The notes below the pieces were generated by a model. That model saw only the letters and a list, made by a program, of their open reading frames with translations, searched no databases and was not told the origin of the DNA. Shown one piece after another: positions 45,058-56,262 of a stretch of 64,000 nt of DNA. The stretch comes from an uncultured Helicobacter sp. (GTDB lineage Bacteria; Campylobacterota; Campylobacteria; Campylobacterales; Helicobacteraceae), in the NCBI RefSeq assembly GCF_910577135.1, contig NZ_CAJTLL010000001.1, positions 1 to 64,000 on the forward strand, given 5' to 3'. Numbering within the stretch: the stretch's first letter is position 1; the number at the start of each line of letters is the position of its first letter. A program made the translations under genes and the position numbers.

Positions 45058-46008
45058 TTATTCTCCTTGTTCTTCAATAATATTCATAATAGTATCGACG
45101 AAATGCTCACTATCATTAAAGCAGCTGCATACGCGATATTCTGGAACTCCTAAACTTTTAGCAAGATTGGCATAAAGAATCTTTAGCTCAAATTCCGTCT
45201 CCGAATTATCCAAGCTAAAAGAAAGCGGAAAGAGTATCATTTTATGCTTTTTATATTTTGTGATACCCTCTTTTGTGCTGGGACTTAGCCATTTTACAGG
45301 TGTGGCTTTAGACTGATAGACTAAATCGATTTTCTCAAAATGTATGTCTTTTTGATGAAGGGCAGATTCTAGGGCTTTGAGATTTTCCTCGCAATGCTGC
45401 TGATATGGGTCGCCCTCTTTGATTCTTGCTTGTGGAAGGCTATGGGCAGAAAGAAGCAGCACAAACTCCTCCGCCCTATCTCCATTGAGTGCTTCATCCA
45501 CGCTCCGCACGATACAATCAATATAGCCACTATGTGTATGATAATATGAGATTTCGCGCAATATCGGGGTAAAGGCAAGATTTTCCAATGCGGCTTTCGC
45601 ATCAAGCAAGGAAGAGTGAATCGTAGAGCTGGAAAATTGCGGGTAGAGGCTAAAAAGGATAAGCGATTGAATACCCTGTTTTTGTATGTCCTCTAGCACA
45701 TTATAGGCAAATGGCGGAGTATAGCGCATAGCATAAGTATAAAATCGCTTAGAATCTTTAGCATTAAGCTTATTGACAAGATTAAGCGTATGGGCGGTAA
45801 GTGGAGACTTGCCACCGATAGCTTGATAATTTTTTTTTGTATCCTCAAGACGTTTATTAACGATAAAACTCGCTAACATTTTACGCATAAAATCATTTTT
45901 GATTCCCAAAATCAAAGGGTCATTAAACATATTTTTTAAAAAGTTTTCTATCTCAAAAATACTATTTGGTGCGCCCATATTGAGTAAAACAACAGCCTCT
46001 GATTTAAT
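45058..46008 (-). CDS. hemH: Ferrochelatase, apparently starting at ATT
   Basis: Ferrochelatase inserts ferrous iron into protoporphyrin IX. An ATG exists at 45978, but it lies after the conserved N-terminal strand and has no Shine-Dalgarno. Reading upstream in frame gives SEAVVLLNMGAPNS, the family's usual opening, back to an ATT at 46008 preceded at six bases by AAAAGGA. I therefore take ATT as the start (316 residues). Internal marks are GGKSPLT (about 60), YAMRYTPPF, the catalytic SAHSLPQARIKEGDPY (histidine, about 190) and FSLDNSETEFEL. The first gene of the hemH-thioredoxin-like-ccsBA operon. Confidence 0.85.
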   Translation of the reverse strand: MKSEAVVLLNMGAPNSIFEIENFLKNMFNDPLILGIKNDFMRKMLASFIVNKRLEDTKKNYQAIGGKSPLTAHTLNLVNKLNAKDSKRFYTYAMRYTPPFAYNVLEDIQKQGIQSLILFSLYPQFSSSTIHSSLLDAKAALENLAFTPILREISYYHTHSGYIDCIVRSVDEALNGDRAEEFVLLLSAHSLPQARIKEGDPYQQHCEENLKALESALHQKDIHFEKIDLVYQSKATPVKWLSPSTKEGITKYKKHKMILFPLSFSLDNSETEFELKILYANLAKSLGVPEYRVCSCFNDSEHFVDTIMNIIEEQGE

Positions 46009-46087
46009 GGGGAATCCTTTTAAACTTAGGGTTAAAAATTTTAAGTGATAATAAACTACTAAAGTTAATCATCATCAAGGAGAAGCT

Positions 46088-46516
46088 ATGCAAGATTTTG
46101 ATTCGCTCAGTTTGCAGGAGACTTTTATAAGCCTTTTGCTTTATCATAAAATCTTTGCTTATTTTTTTGCATTGCCCTTTGTTTTAAACCTCCTCACGCT
46201 CTTTTTTGCCTCAAAGAATCTTGTGCGTATGAATAAAAAGATATGGTTTATTGCACCTATTACATTCTTTTTACTTTCTGTAAGTGTGCTAAGTGGCGTG
46301 AATCTGTGGGTGTTTGGAGATATTAAGCTTAGTCTCCCGCTTATTGCTATGATAACATTTTGTATTTTTGTGTTTGTGGGAGAGCTTTTCCGTATAAAGA
46401 TTCTCAAAGTTGCTAAACGCACGAGCTTTGCTGCTATGCAAAGCTATGTGAAATTTTGCAAATTTCTCTATGGGCTTGATTTGCTTTTCTTTATTTTGCT
46501 TGTATGGCTTGTGTAA
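46088..46516 (+). CDS. Conserved small membrane protein (HP0375-like)
   Basis: A 142-residue protein with four predicted membrane spans (about residues 20-40, 53-72, 80-100 and 120-140) and few charged loops. AAGGAG lies upstream (46077-46082). No catalytic motif is seen and no function is known. It overlaps rsmE (TAATG), and H. pylori carries a similar membrane protein beside its rsmE. Confidence 0.75.
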   Translation: MQDFDSLSLQETFISLLLYHKIFAYFFALPFVLNLLTLFFASKNLVRMNKKIWFIAPITFFLLSVSVLSGVNLWVFGDIKLSLPLIAMITFCIFVFVGELFRIKILKVAKRTSFAAMQSYVKFCKFLYGLDLLFFILLVWLV

Positions 46517-47250
46517 TGCAGTTTTTACACCATAATAATGCAGGAGAGGCACTTTTATGCGTAAGCGGAGAGGAATTTACTCATTTAGCTAAAGTGCGCC
46601 GTTGCAAAACAGGAGATGTGGTTAAGGTGCGCAATTTGCACGATGAATATTTGCATACTTATAAAATTATGCAAATACAAAAACGTGATATGCTTTTATC
46701 TTTACTCAATAGTGAGAAAGTGCCGCATATCAGGGCTTCTTTGCATTTATTATGGGCGATTATCGAGCCAAAAATCATTGAAAAAACGCTCCCTATGCTT
46801 AATGAATTAAACGTGGGGGGCATTAGCTTTTTTTATGCGGAATATTCACAAAGGCAATTTATGCCCTCTTTAGAGAGAATGCGCAGAATCTGCATTCAAT
46901 CCTCACAACAATGCGGGAGGGGAGATTTGATGTCTTTAGAACTGTACAGGGGATTTGATGAGGTATGTGCGCGATATGCACCCTTTTATGCCTTTGATTT
47001 TGAAGGAGAGGATATCTGTGAATGGAATGTGCTTGAAAGTTTGCATAATACAAACAACAAAACGCAATATATGCCACCTTTACGCATTATGGTAGGACCT
47101 GAGGGGGGCTTTAGCCCAAAAGAAAGGGTGCAATTTGCACAAATCATAACTTTACGTGATAGACTTATTTTGCGCAGTGAAAGTGCTTGTGTGTTTTTAG
47201 CAAGTATGGCAAAAATATGGCAGAGTATCAATACAAGGGGGAGTAAATGA
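46516..47250 (+). CDS. rsmE: 16S rRNA (uracil1498-N3)-methyltransferase
   Basis: The ATG at 46516 overlaps the previous stop (TAATG) and gives 244 residues. The SPOUT-fold signatures are MVGPEGGFSPKERVQF (about 191-206) and LILRSESACVFLASM (about 215-229), the latter being the SAM-binding knot. An N-terminal PUA-like domain opens with FLHHNNAGEALLCVSG. It modifies the ribosome decoding region. The stop overlaps the tyrA start (ATGA). Confidence 0.93.
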   Translation: MQFLHHNNAGEALLCVSGEEFTHLAKVRRCKTGDVVKVRNLHDEYLHTYKIMQIQKRDMLLSLLNSEKVPHIRASLHLLWAIIEPKIIEKTLPMLNELNVGGISFFYAEYSQRQFMPSLERMRRICIQSSQQCGRGDLMSLELYRGFDEVCARYAPFYAFDFEGEDICEWNVLESLHNTNNKTQYMPPLRIMVGPEGGFSPKERVQFAQIITLRDRLILRSESACVFLASMAKIWQSINTRGSK

Positions 47251-48095
47251 AAATTGGCATTATTGGTTTAGGGCTTATGGGTGGCTCTATGGGCTTGGCT
47301 TTAAAAGACATAGGGCAGATTCAGCAGCGATATATTAATAGAATCGTGGGCTATGATAATAATCCTCTCCACGCACAGCAAGCCTTAAATCTCGGGCTTA
47401 TTGATGAATGTGTCGCATTAAATGAAATATGGCAATGCGATGTAGTGTTTTTGAGTGTGCCTCTTGGCGGGATTATAGAGATTATCCAATCCCTCACACC
47501 TGATATGATACACCCGCAAATCACGCTTATTGATGTGGGCGGAGCAAAGGTGGAGATTCTAAAAAGTATTCCCGAATGGCTAAGGACATATTTTGTAGGA
47601 GCGCACCCGATGTGTGGGACGGAGTTTTTTGGTCCTAGTGCGGCATTAGCAGAGCTGTATAAAAACAATATTGTGATTTTGACAGATGTGGAGCAAAGCG
47701 GAGCATATCAAGTCGAAGTAGCAAAGGATATTTTTATTAGCATTGGTATGAAGATTCTCAAAATGTCCGCACAGGAGCACGATAAGCATATTGCGCTTAT
47801 ATCACATATGCCTCATATTATGAGTTATGCCCTCGCAAATGCCACCCTTGCACAAGAAGACCCACAAACGATTCTAGCGCTTGTGGGCGGGGGATTCCGC
47901 TCGATGAGTAGAATTTCTAAGAGTTCGCCACTGATGTGGAAAGATGTCTTTAAGCAAAACAAAGACAATGTACTTCAGGCGATGGCTTATTTTCAAGATA
48001 AGTTTGAAGAAGCAAGGATATTACTAGAAAATGAGGATTGGGAGGGTTTAGAGGCGTTTATGGCGCAGGCAAATATGCTGCATAAATTTTTATAG
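47247..48095 (+). CDS. tyrA: Prephenate dehydrogenase
   Basis: A 282-residue NAD-dependent enzyme of tyrosine synthesis. The N-terminal Rossmann motif is IGIIGLGLMGGSMGLAL, followed by VFLSVPLGGIIEII. The active-site histidine segment is FVGAHPMCGTEFFGP (about 111-125) and ISHMPHIMSYALAN (about 189-202) is the second conserved histidine block. There is no chorismate mutase or ACT domain, as in other epsilonproteobacteria. Coupled to rsmE by an ATGA overlap. Confidence 0.94.
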   Translation: MKIGIIGLGLMGGSMGLALKDIGQIQQRYINRIVGYDNNPLHAQQALNLGLIDECVALNEIWQCDVVFLSVPLGGIIEIIQSLTPDMIHPQITLIDVGGAKVEILKSIPEWLRTYFVGAHPMCGTEFFGPSAALAELYKNNIVILTDVEQSGAYQVEVAKDIFISIGMKILKMSAQEHDKHIALISHMPHIMSYALANATLAQEDPQTILALVGGGFRSMSRISKSSPLMWKDVFKQNKDNVLQAMAYFQDKFEEARILLENEDWEGLEAFMAQANMLHKFL

Positions 48096-48259
48096 CCCTG
48101 CTTTTTTCATTTAAAAACGAGAAGCTACCCTATCAATATTCACTCCATATTTATGCAGTATTGCTGCTTTGCAAAAACTTTCTTTGATACAAGCCCTTCA
48201 AAACATTGTTTGTTGGATACTTAGACTCTTAGACATAGCTTAATATAAGGCAAGTCACA

Positions 48260-49540
48260 CTACTTTGTAGCAGATTTTGCACTACTCCACACTATGCGCT
48301 TGATGTAAAATCCACACACAAGCAGGGCGATAGCCCCGCCAAAATATCCCACATACCCTACATTAAGCCAGTCGCTCACCAATCCTCCAATCAACGCACC
48401 ACTCCCTATGCCAACATTATAAATCCCTGAATAAATAGACATCGCAATCGCCGTGCCTTGAGGAGAGAGGAAAATCACTTGTGATTGAAAGCTAAGATTA
48501 AAGAGCGTAATGACAAGCCCCCAAAAGATACAAATAAACAGGATTAAATATGTATGAATCGCCCCAAAATGCAGTAAAAATAAGCTCCCACAGATTCCAA
48601 ATAACGCAATCCCCACAAAGAGACTAGCCCTCCCCTCATAAAACTTCGCAAAAATCACACTCCCCACAATGCCAATCGCCCCAAATGCCACCAATGTAAA
48701 AGTAATGCCCTCCTCGCTAAAATGCGCTATCTGCAGCAAAAACGGCTCAATATAGCTATACGCGCTAAAATGTGCGGTAACCAAAACCGCCGTGATACCA
48801 TAAATGGCAATGAGGCTTTTATTTTTAAGCATTTTAGGCAACATATCAAGCGATATAAAATCTGTGTTAGGCAACTTAGGGAACACACGCCACAGCAGTA
48901 GCCCTGTGAGTAATGCCACGCCCCCAATGCTTAAAAAGCTCGCTCTCCAGCCAAGACTAAGCCCTATCACTCGCCCCAAAGGAAGCCCTAAGATAATAGC
49001 AATCGCACCGCCTGTGATGATAAAGCTTAGAGCAATGCTTTGCTTATTTTTAGGCACAAGACGCACCGCCATAGGCGAGGCAATCGACCAAAATACAGCG
49101 TGAGCACACGCCACACCGATACGAGAGAGCATAAGCATTACATAATTTTGCGATAATGCAGAGATGATATGACTTAGCACAAAGAGGCTAATCACAAGTA
49201 GCATAAGTCTTTTTAGCTCGATATTTGAGAGCAGCAGCATAAGCGGCAATGAAACAAGGGCGACCACCCACGCATACATTGTGATAAGCATACCCGCTCC
49301 AGATTCGCTCATATTAAAATCACTTGCGATAAGGCTTAGTAGCCCGATAGGCACAAATTCAGAAGTATTAAAGACAAAGACAGCAAAGGCTAAAGAGAGG
49401 AGGGCGAGATAAGGAATGCCCTCTTTAGCAGGAAGCGGTTTTTTGGCGTTTGAATCTGTGGTATGTGAATTGGTGGCGCTGCAGGATGGATTTTGCCCTT
49501 TAGTGTGGCATTCTACGGGTTTGTTCATATCTTTTGACAT
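48260..49540 (-). CDS. Major facilitator exporter, SotB/AraJ-like (DHA1)
   Basis: A 426-residue protein; AAGGAGAG precedes the ATG at 49540. A hydrophilic N-terminus of 35 residues is followed by twelve membrane spans. SEFVPIGLLSLIASDFNMSESGAGMLITMYAW (in pieces, about 60-92) is typical of the SotB/YdhP/AraJ branch of drug and sugar efflux MFS proteins. It is monocistronic, convergent with tyrA, and lies directly upstream and divergent of the putA region. The substrate is unknown. Confidence 0.85.
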   Translation of the reverse strand: MSKDMNKPVECHTKGQNPSCSATNSHTTDSNAKKPLPAKEGIPYLALLSLAFAVFVFNTSEFVPIGLLSLIASDFNMSESGAGMLITMYAWVVALVSLPLMLLLSNIELKRLMLLVISLFVLSHIISALSQNYVMLMLSRIGVACAHAVFWSIASPMAVRLVPKNKQSIALSFIITGGAIAIILGLPLGRVIGLSLGWRASFLSIGGVALLTGLLLWRVFPKLPNTDFISLDMLPKMLKNKSLIAIYGITAVLVTAHFSAYSYIEPFLLQIAHFSEEGITFTLVAFGAIGIVGSVIFAKFYEGRASLFVGIALFGICGSLFLLHFGAIHTYLILFICIFWGLVITLFNLSFQSQVIFLSPQGTAIAMSIYSGIYNVGIGSGALIGGLVSDWLNVGYVGYFGGAIALLVCGFYIKRIVWSSAKSATK

Positions 49541-49759
49541 AAATCACTCTCCTTAGAATCGTATGCTACTTGTTGGTTTTTTGAGAGGCTAAAATTATAG
49601 CTATTAAATCACAATCTATAGCATTTATCATAGGCAATGAATTAAGTCTAATATGCAACACGTAGTGCAACAGCAAAGGATATATAGAATCTCTATTTTT
49701 GAAAAACATAAAAACAAAATTATGAATTTTTCTTTAATAAAAGTTTTTGTTTTTTTGTG

Positions 49760-49766
49760 TAATAAT
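49760..49766 (+). promoter_or_regulatory. Putative putA promoter (-10)
   Basis: TAATAAT preceded by runs of T with a GTTTTTGTTTTTTTG pattern, which is the periodic T-rich style of Campylobacter sigma-70 promoters. It lies 35 bases before the putA ATG; GGAG (49791-49794) is the ribosome binding site. Confidence 0.5.
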
Positions 49767-49801
49767 GATTCTAAACTTTAAAATAGAACACGGAGAAAAA
49801 T

Positions 49802-52800
49802 ATGCAAGAACTTGTAGAAGAAAGTCTTAAGCTTGCTGAAAACTTACAAGAAAAAATTAACTCAAACATAAGCTTAAGGGAAAAAGCTTTTCACCATAAA
49901 ATGCAAAAACTTTTAAATGACCCTAAAGCCAAGGTTATGCTTATTGAATTACTTGACCGTTCATTTCGCTCAAAAGAGGCTCGAACTAGTTTTGAATTTA
50001 TACATTATTCTTTAAAAAAATACGGCGTAGCTGATTTTTTCACTCTTTTTGAGAAATTTTTACTTTTTGCTTTTTTAAATCTTGGCAAATTTGCTCCAAA
50101 ATTAAGTGTACCATTTTTTATACAACACTTAAGAAATGACACTAAAACTATGGTTTTAGATGCAAATGAAACAAGTTTAAAAGCTCATATACTAAACAGA
50201 AAGCAAAATCATAATATCACTTTAAATGTGAATTTGATAGGTGAAGAGGTTTTAGGCGAACTTGAAAGCAAATATCGCATCAGAAAATACGAAAAGGCTA
50301 TAAAAAGTGATTATATTACTTATATATCCATAAAAATTACCACTATTTTTTCTCAAATTAATATTATAGATTTTGATTATTCTAAAGAAGAAGTAGTTAA
50401 AAGACTTGACCAACTTTATTCTTTAGCCCTAGATGAGGAAAAAAGACAAAATCAGCCTAAATTTATTAATCTTGATATGGAAGAATTTAAAGACTTAGAA
50501 CTTACAGTGGCTGCTTTTATGGAAAGCATTGCTAAATTTGATATTAAAGCTGGTATAGTTCTACAAGCGTATTTGCCTGATTCTTATGAATATCTTAAAA
50601 AGCTTTTTGCCTTCTCAAAGGAAAGGGTTTTAAAGGGAATGAAGCCTATTAAAATCCGCTTTGTTAAGGGGGCTAATATGGAAGCAGAAGAATTAATTTC
50701 AAATCAAAAAGCTTGGGCTTTGCCTACTTTTAACAAAAAAATAGATACAGATAGCAATTATAACAAAATGCTTGATTTTATCTTAGAATCAGATAATTAT
50801 AAATACATTAACATAGGCATAGCCAGTCATAATATTTTTGAAATTGCTTATGCTTATGTGAGAATAAAAAAAGCTAATGCCCTTGAAAGTTTTACCTTTG
50901 AGCAGCTTGAGGGTATGAGTATGCAATGTTCTTTAGAGCTTTCAAAAATGCACAATTTAATACTTTATGCCCCGGTTTGTGATGAAAAGCATTTTAATAA
51001 CGCTATAGCTTATTTAGTGCGTAGGCTTGATGAAAATACCAGTGAGGATAATTTTATGAGATATTTTTTCGCTCTTAAGGTTGGTGATGAAGCTTGGAAT
51101 GCTCAAAAAGAACTTTTTTTAGCCTCGCTTAAAGGTATCAAAAATCTTGATAATCACACTCACAGGATTCAAGACAGAAACAACACTCCAAAGACAGCAA
51201 GTTCATATGAAACAGGAGTATTTAAAAATGAGCCTGATACTGATTTTATTTTAGCTCAAAACAGGGCTTGGGCTCAAACAATTCTGGCTAAATATCAAAA
51301 TTTAAGATCTTTAGAAATTTATCCTGTGATAGGAGAGCTTGATTTTACCCAAAATGCTTTAGAAAAAAAAGAACAAAGGGATAAAATTTATAATGAAAAT
51401 ATAGCTCATATTTATTTAGCCTCACAAAAAGAAATAAAACAAGCTTTAGAACTGGCTCAAAATACAAATGAAAATTTAAGTTTTGAACATTTGCATAAAA
51501 TCCTAGCCAAAACAGCTCAACTTTTAAGAGAAAGAAGAGGTGATTTAATAGGCATAGCCGCTCTTGAAGTGGGAAAAACTTTTTTAGAGCTTGACCCTGA
51601 AGTAAGCGAGGCTATTGATTTTTTAGAATTTTATCCTCATTCTTTAAGCAAACTTCAAAAAGAAAATCCTAAAACTATATTCACTTCAAAGGGCTTAAGT
51701 TTAGTAATAAGCCCTTGGAACTTTCCTATAGGTATTTCAGCTGGAAGCATAGCTTCACTTTTAGCTAGTGGCAATATCGTCATTTACAAGCCCTCATCTT
51801 TATCTATACTTACAGCTTATGAGCTTTGTAAATGTTTTTGGGACGCAGGTATTAGTAAAAATAGACTGATGTTTTTACCCGCTAAAGGCAGTGATGTATC
51901 AAAATACCTTATCAATACAGATGAACTTAAAGCTTGTATTTTAACAGGAGGAGAAGATACAGCTTATGCCTTGTTAAAAACAAATCCTACTTTATGGCTT
52001 AGTGCTGAAACAGGTGGTAAAAATGCTACTATAGTCACTAAAATGGCAGATAAAGACCAAGCGGTTAAAAATATTGTGCATTCAGCTTTTTCAAATTCAG
52101 GGCAAAAATGTTCAGCCACTTCTTTGCTTATACTCGAAAAAGAAGTGTATGAAGATGAAGATTTCAAAAAATGCCTTGTTGATGCAGCTTCATCTTTAGC
52201 TGTGGGCTCAGCTTTTGAATTTAAAAATAAGCTTGCTGCCTTAGCTGATAAACCAAGTGCCAAACTTTTAAAGGCTTTAAATGAACTTGCTCCTTATGAG
52301 TATTGGGTTTTAGAAGCTAAATTTATAGATGAAAACGAGCATTTAATGACTCCAGCTATAAAATATGGGACAAAAAAAGGAGATTTCACTCATATGAATG
52401 AACTTTTTGCCCCTGTGCTCACTGTGATGAGAGCTGAAAATTTACAAGAAGCCATTGATATAGCTAATTCTACAGGATATGGACTTACTGCTGGACTTGA
52501 AAGCTTAGATGAAAGGGAATGGGAATATTTTCACACTCATATAGAAGCTGGAAATATTTATATTAACAAGCCAACAACAGGAGCTATAGTGCTTCGCCAG
52601 CCTTTTGGAGGGGTGAAAAAATCAGCCATAGGCTTTGGAAGAAAGGTTGGAATTTATAATTATGTCACTCAGTTTTTAAATATCACTCAACTTGAATCTG
52701 ATGAAAAGGTTTTACAAAGTGAATTGAGTGAAGCTTTAAATGAACTGAGTTTAAAATCAAATTCATATTTCAAACAAGAGCTTCAAAAAGCAGCTTTAAT

Positions 52801-53338
52801 GGCTCAAAGCTATTTATATCATTATGAAAATGAATTTATGCAAAATAAGGATTATGTTCAAATTAGAGGAGAGGATAATTTTTTCTCTTACAAGCCTATA
52901 AAGAATTTTGCTTTAAGAATAAGTAAAGATGATGACTTAAGCGATATTTTGTCAAGTCTTATTATCAGTAAATTTACGGGTATAAAAGCCGTTTTAAGTT
53001 ATACAGACAATGATAAAATAGAATTTATACAACAAGAACTTCAAAATTTAAATTTTGATTTTGAATGCAAAAAAGAAAATAAAGAAGAATTTGCTCAAAA
53101 TTTGGCTCAATATGAAAGAATCTTTTATTATGCCAAAGCAGATAGAAAGGATTTGATTTATCAGCAAGCAGCCTTACACAGTAAGATTATTAAACGGGAT
53201 AAACCATTAATTAATGGACGTTTTGAGCTTTTGTATTATTTTAATGAAAAATCTTTAAGCATTTCATATCATAGATATGGAAATTTAGGTGCGAGAATTT
53301 TAAAAACAAGGAAAAGAGATGGAAATTGTAAAGATTAA
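49802..53338 (+). CDS. putA: Bifunctional proline dehydrogenase / pyrroline-5-carboxylate dehydrogenase
   Basis: A 1178-residue PutA oxidising proline to glutamate in two steps. The N-terminal proline dehydrogenase barrel includes [14 protein letters not shown] (about 279). The aldehyde dehydrogenase part has [17 protein letters not shown] (about 637), the catalytic glutamate in [10 protein letters not shown] (Glu 736) and cysteine in [10 protein letters not shown] (Cys 770). There is no ribbon-helix-helix DNA-binding domain, so it is not a self-repressor. It overlaps putP by 20 bases. Base and word use differ from the flanks (A/T-richer; nearly no AGAATCT words), suggesting transfer, perhaps from Campylobacter. 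Confidence 0.96.
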   Translation: MQELVEESLKLAENLQEKINSNISLREKAFHHKMQKLLNDPKAKVMLIELLDRSFRSKEARTSFEFIHYSLKKYGVADFFTLFEKFLLFAFLNLGKFAPKLSVPFFIQHLRNDTKTMVLDANETSLKAHILNRKQNHNITLNVNLIGEEVLGELESKYRIRKYEKAIKSDYITYISIKITTIFSQINIIDFDYSKEEVVKRLDQLYSLALDEEKRQNQPKFINLDMEEFKDLELTVAAFMESIAKFDIKAGIVLQAYLPDSYEYLKKLFAFSKERVLKGMKPIKIRFVKGANMEAEELISNQKAWALPTFNKKIDTDSNYNKMLDFILESDNYKYINIGIASHNIFEIAYAYVRIKKANALESFTFEQLEGMSMQCSLELSKMHNLILYAPVCDEKHFNNAIAYLVRRLDENTSEDNFMRYFFALKVGDEAWNAQKELFLASLKGIKNLDNHTHRIQDRNNTPKTASSYETGVFKNEPDTDFILAQNRAWAQTILAKYQNLRSLEIYPVIGELDFTQNALEKKEQRDKIYNENIAHIYLASQKEIKQALELAQNTNENLSFEHLHKILAKTAQLLRERRGDLIGIAALEVGKTFLELDPEVSEAIDFLEFYPHSLSKLQKENPKTIFTSKGLSLVISPWNFPIGISAGSIASLLASGNIVIYKPSSLSILTAYELCKCFWDAGISKNRLMFLPAKGSDVSKYLINTDELKACILTGGEDTAYALLKTNPTLWLSAETGGKNATIVTKMADKDQAVKNIVHSAFSNSGQKCSATSLLILEKEVYEDEDFKKCLVDAASSLAVGSAFEFKNKLAALADKPSAKLLKALNELAPYEYWVLEAKFIDENEHLMTPAIKYGTKKGDFTHMNELFAPVLTVMRAENLQEAIDIANSTGYGLTAGLESLDEREWEYFHTHIEAGNIYINKPTTGAIVLRQPFGGVKKSAIGFGRKVGIYNYVTQFLNITQLESDEKVLQSELSEALNELSLKSNSYFKQELQKAALMAQSYLYHYENEFMQNKDYVQIRGEDNFFSYKPIKNFALRISKDDDLSDILSSLIISKFTGIKAVLSYTDNDKIEFIQQELQNLNFDFECKKENKEEFAQNLAQYERIFYYAKADRKDLIYQQAALHSKIIKRDKPLINGRFELLYYFNEKSLSISYHRYGNLGARILKTRKRDGNCKD

Positions 53339-54794
53339 CACTGAAATTGCTATAACCTTTATAACATATTCAGCCTTAATGCTTTTTATAGGTTTTTATT
53401 TTTTTACTAAAAATAAAAATACTGAGGATTATTTTTTAGGCGGACGTTCTTTAGGTCCTGTTATTTCAGCTTTGAGTGCTGGAGCAAGCGATATGAGTGG
53501 TTGGCTTTTGCTTGGTTTGCCGGGTGCTTTGTATGTAAGCGGTTTTATAGAAAGTTATATAGCTATAGGACTGACTATAGGGGCTTTTTTGAACTGGAGC
53601 TTTGTGGCGAAAAGACTTAGAATTTATACTAGTGTGATAGCTAATAGCATTACTATACCTGATTATTTTGAAACAAGATTTGATGATGATAAGCATATAT
53701 TAAGAGTAGTGTGTGCTCTTGTGATTTTAGTCTTTTTTACTTTTTATGTCAGCTCAGGGCTTGTAAGCGGGGCTAAGCTTTTTGAAAGCACCTTTGGACT
53801 TCAATATGAATACGCTCTTATTACTGGTACTCTTATCATCGTTGCTTATACTTTTTTAGGTGGCTATAAGGCAGTGTGTTGGACTGATTTAATACAAGGG
53901 CTTTTGATGATGGGGGCTTTAATTATTGTCCCGATTACTATGCTTAATCACTTGGGCGGTTTTTCTGAGGCTATGGAAATTGTTGCACAAATAAAGCCAG
54001 AGGCTCTTTCTATGGGGGAAGGTGTTTCAGCTCTTGCTATCATATCAGCCCTTGCGTGGGGACTTGGTTATTTTGGACAGCCTCATATTTTGGTTCGTTT
54101 TATGTCCATACGTTCAACTAAAGAAATTCCAAATGCGACTTTTATAGGCATTTCTTGGATGGCTATTTCACTTATTGGCTCTTGTTTTATAGGTGTTTTA
54201 GGCATAGCTTATGTGGATAAATTTGATTTAAGTTTAAGCGATCCTGAAAAGATTTTTATTGTGATGAGTCAGCTTTTATTTGATCCTTGGGTGGCTGGTA
54301 TTTTGCTTTCAGCTATACTTGCGGCCATTATGAGCACTGCTAGTTCTCAACTTTTGGTATCTAGTTCAACCATAGCTGAGGATTTTTACCGCAGGATTTT
54401 TAGCAAAGAAGCAAGCTCACTTGCCGTGATGAGACTTGGAAGGCTTGGGGTATTGCTTGTTGCTGTCGTGGCTTTTTTAATTTCTACTGATAAAAATTCA
54501 AGCGTTTTAAGTATTGTTTCTTATGCTTGGGCTGGATTTGGAGCAAGCTTTGGCTCGGTGATGCTTTTTTCTTTATTTTGGAGTAGAATGACCAGAATAG
54601 CCGCGATTTTAGGTATGGTTACTGGAGCTATTGTAGTGGTGGTGTATAAGAATTTCCTTTCAAGCTATCTTGAAATTTATGAGATAGTGCCGGGCTTTTT
54701 ATGTGCAAGTATTGTGATTATTGTAGCAAGTTTAATGACTAAGGTACGTCCGGGAACGAAAGCAGCCTATGAAACTATGCTTAAAAATCTTTAA
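53319..54794 (+). CDS. putP: Sodium/proline symporter
   Basis: A 491-residue sodium:solute symporter with about 13 spans. [36 protein letters not shown] (in pieces, about 29-65) is the conserved N-terminal region, with ASDMSGW contributing the sodium and proline sites. [20 protein letters not shown] (about 247-266) and [23 protein letters not shown] are further family blocks. The start lies 20 bases inside the putA end, so uptake and catabolism of proline are co-expressed. Composition matches putA, not the flanks. Confidence 0.95.
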   Translation: MEIVKINTEIAITFITYSALMLFIGFYFFTKNKNTEDYFLGGRSLGPVISALSAGASDMSGWLLLGLPGALYVSGFIESYIAIGLTIGAFLNWSFVAKRLRIYTSVIANSITIPDYFETRFDDDKHILRVVCALVILVFFTFYVSSGLVSGAKLFESTFGLQYEYALITGTLIIVAYTFLGGYKAVCWTDLIQGLLMMGALIIVPITMLNHLGGFSEAMEIVAQIKPEALSMGEGVSALAIISALAWGLGYFGQPHILVRFMSIRSTKEIPNATFIGISWMAISLIGSCFIGVLGIAYVDKFDLSLSDPEKIFIVMSQLLFDPWVAGILLSAILAAIMSTASSQLLVSSSTIAEDFYRRIFSKEASSLAVMRLGRLGVLLVAVVAFLISTDKNSSVLSIVSYAWAGFGASFGSVMLFSLFWSRMTRIAAILGMVTGAIVVVVYKNFLSSYLEIYEIVPGFLCASIVIIVASLMTKVRPGTKAAYETMLKNL

Positions 54795-54883
54795 TGATAA
54801 AGGCTAATTAAAAGTCAGCTTTAATCAAAATTTTGCATTTGTTTTTTATTTTGAGGGAATAAGAAAATCTTTATACAAGATTC

Positions 54884-55441
54884 TCAATAATCAAGAAAGT
54901 AATTAAGATAATGTAGCAATAGCGGGAAGCTTGTAAATCCATCATCTTGCATAAAGTGCCCTCCTGTGTGGGTTTGCACAAATGTGGCTTTAAGATTTTG
55001 TGCTAGAGTGTGGCTTAAATGCGAAGGCACAATAGTATCATTACGTGCGGAAATCACAAGGCGATTAGTCGTTAAGGCGCAAAGCTTGTCATAATTTAGC
55101 TTCCCATCAATAAAGGCATTAAGCTGTGGGTAAATGCTTAAAGGCGTATCAAAGCCCGAAATCAAGATAGTTCCGCCAATACGTGTAGAATCTGGCAGGG
55201 TATTAAGAAAATTTAAAGTCGCAATGCAGCCAAGGCTATGCCCGATAAAATAGCTATGCGTATTGATATTTTGGGCTTCTTGTTGCAGGGTGGCAAGCCA
55301 CTCATTCGGGGCAGGATTGTCCGCATTGGGCATAGCGGGGATAGTGGTAGAAATGCCTTTTTTGGCTAACTCATTTTTAAGCCACATAAACCAATGCTTT
55401 TGCGGATAGGCTTCAAAGCCGTGCGTGATATAAACTTGCAT
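54884..55441 (-). CDS. RBBP9/YdeN-type serine hydrolase
   Basis: A 185-residue alpha/beta hydrolase. ITHGFEAYPQKHWFMWL is the opening strand and oxyanion region, the nucleophile lies in YFIGHSLGCIA (Ser about 69), the acid in ISARNDTIVP (Asp about 134) and the histidine in HTGGHFMQDDGF (about 161). The length and motifs match the RBBP9/YdeN family of small hydrolases with unknown physiological substrate. It is monocistronic, between putP and the second type III locus. Confidence 0.85.
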   Translation of the reverse strand: MQVYITHGFEAYPQKHWFMWLKNELAKKGISTTIPAMPNADNPAPNEWLATLQQEAQNINTHSYFIGHSLGCIATLNFLNTLPDSTRIGGTILISGFDTPLSIYPQLNAFIDGKLNYDKLCALTTNRLVISARNDTIVPSHLSHTLAQNLKATFVQTHTGGHFMQDDGFTSFPLLLHYLNYFLDY

Positions 55442-56262
55442 TTTGCTCCTTTGGTGCTTGTAGCGGATTATGCCTTAAATAGCTGTGTAAATCATAATAT
55501 AAGTTTGTTGTTATTTGTGTTAAATGGAGAGCAAAAGGCTAAAAGGTGTGGCGAAATGCTTTAGGCTGCCTATTGTGAAATATTATGCTGGCTTATGCTT
55601 TACAAAATGAGTAACGCACCCATAAAGATAATCTAATACACAACGTATAGTCGCTCTTTTGAGGACACTTCAAGATTTAAAAAATCCTCTAGGGCTATCT
55701 CCTCATAAGCACTGATAAAGACAAACACATTCTCTGCCTTTTGCAAATATGCTAAGAGAGACTTCTCATAATTCACAATATAATAGCAATCCTCGCATTT
55801 ATAGAGCCTAGATTCTATGATTGCTTTTAAAGGCTTATCTAACGTTTTGCCACTTTACAAGGCGAGATTTCGTGCTTTATCAAATGGTGTGAGAGAATTA
55901 CTCATTTTTAAGTGCAAATGTCCCTCTTTATTTATGATTTCGGGCTTAGATTCTAAACTATATACGCAAAAGCTAGATTCTGTACTTGAATCTTGGGTAT
56001 TTTTGATTTTTTGTGCGGCACGTTTTACGCGCTCAATCGTAATATCGCTTATTGCAGGATTTTTACTTCCTAGCTCATTTTTACAAAAATCATAGGCGGT
56101 TTTGGATTTTGCTTCATCTATTTTTTCATCAAGTTGGACTAGGATAAACTGACGATTGCCGCCATCTTCTGCATTTAGCTCCATAACGGCTTGGGCGGTG
56201 GTGCCACTGCTAGCAAAGAAGTCTAAAACAATATCCCCTTCCGCCTTAGAATCTCCTCCCTT

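Noticed and set aside
54807..54825. ATTAAA/TTTAAT hairpin after putP as a terminator.
   Set aside because: The stem is six A/T pairs only and no T-run follows.
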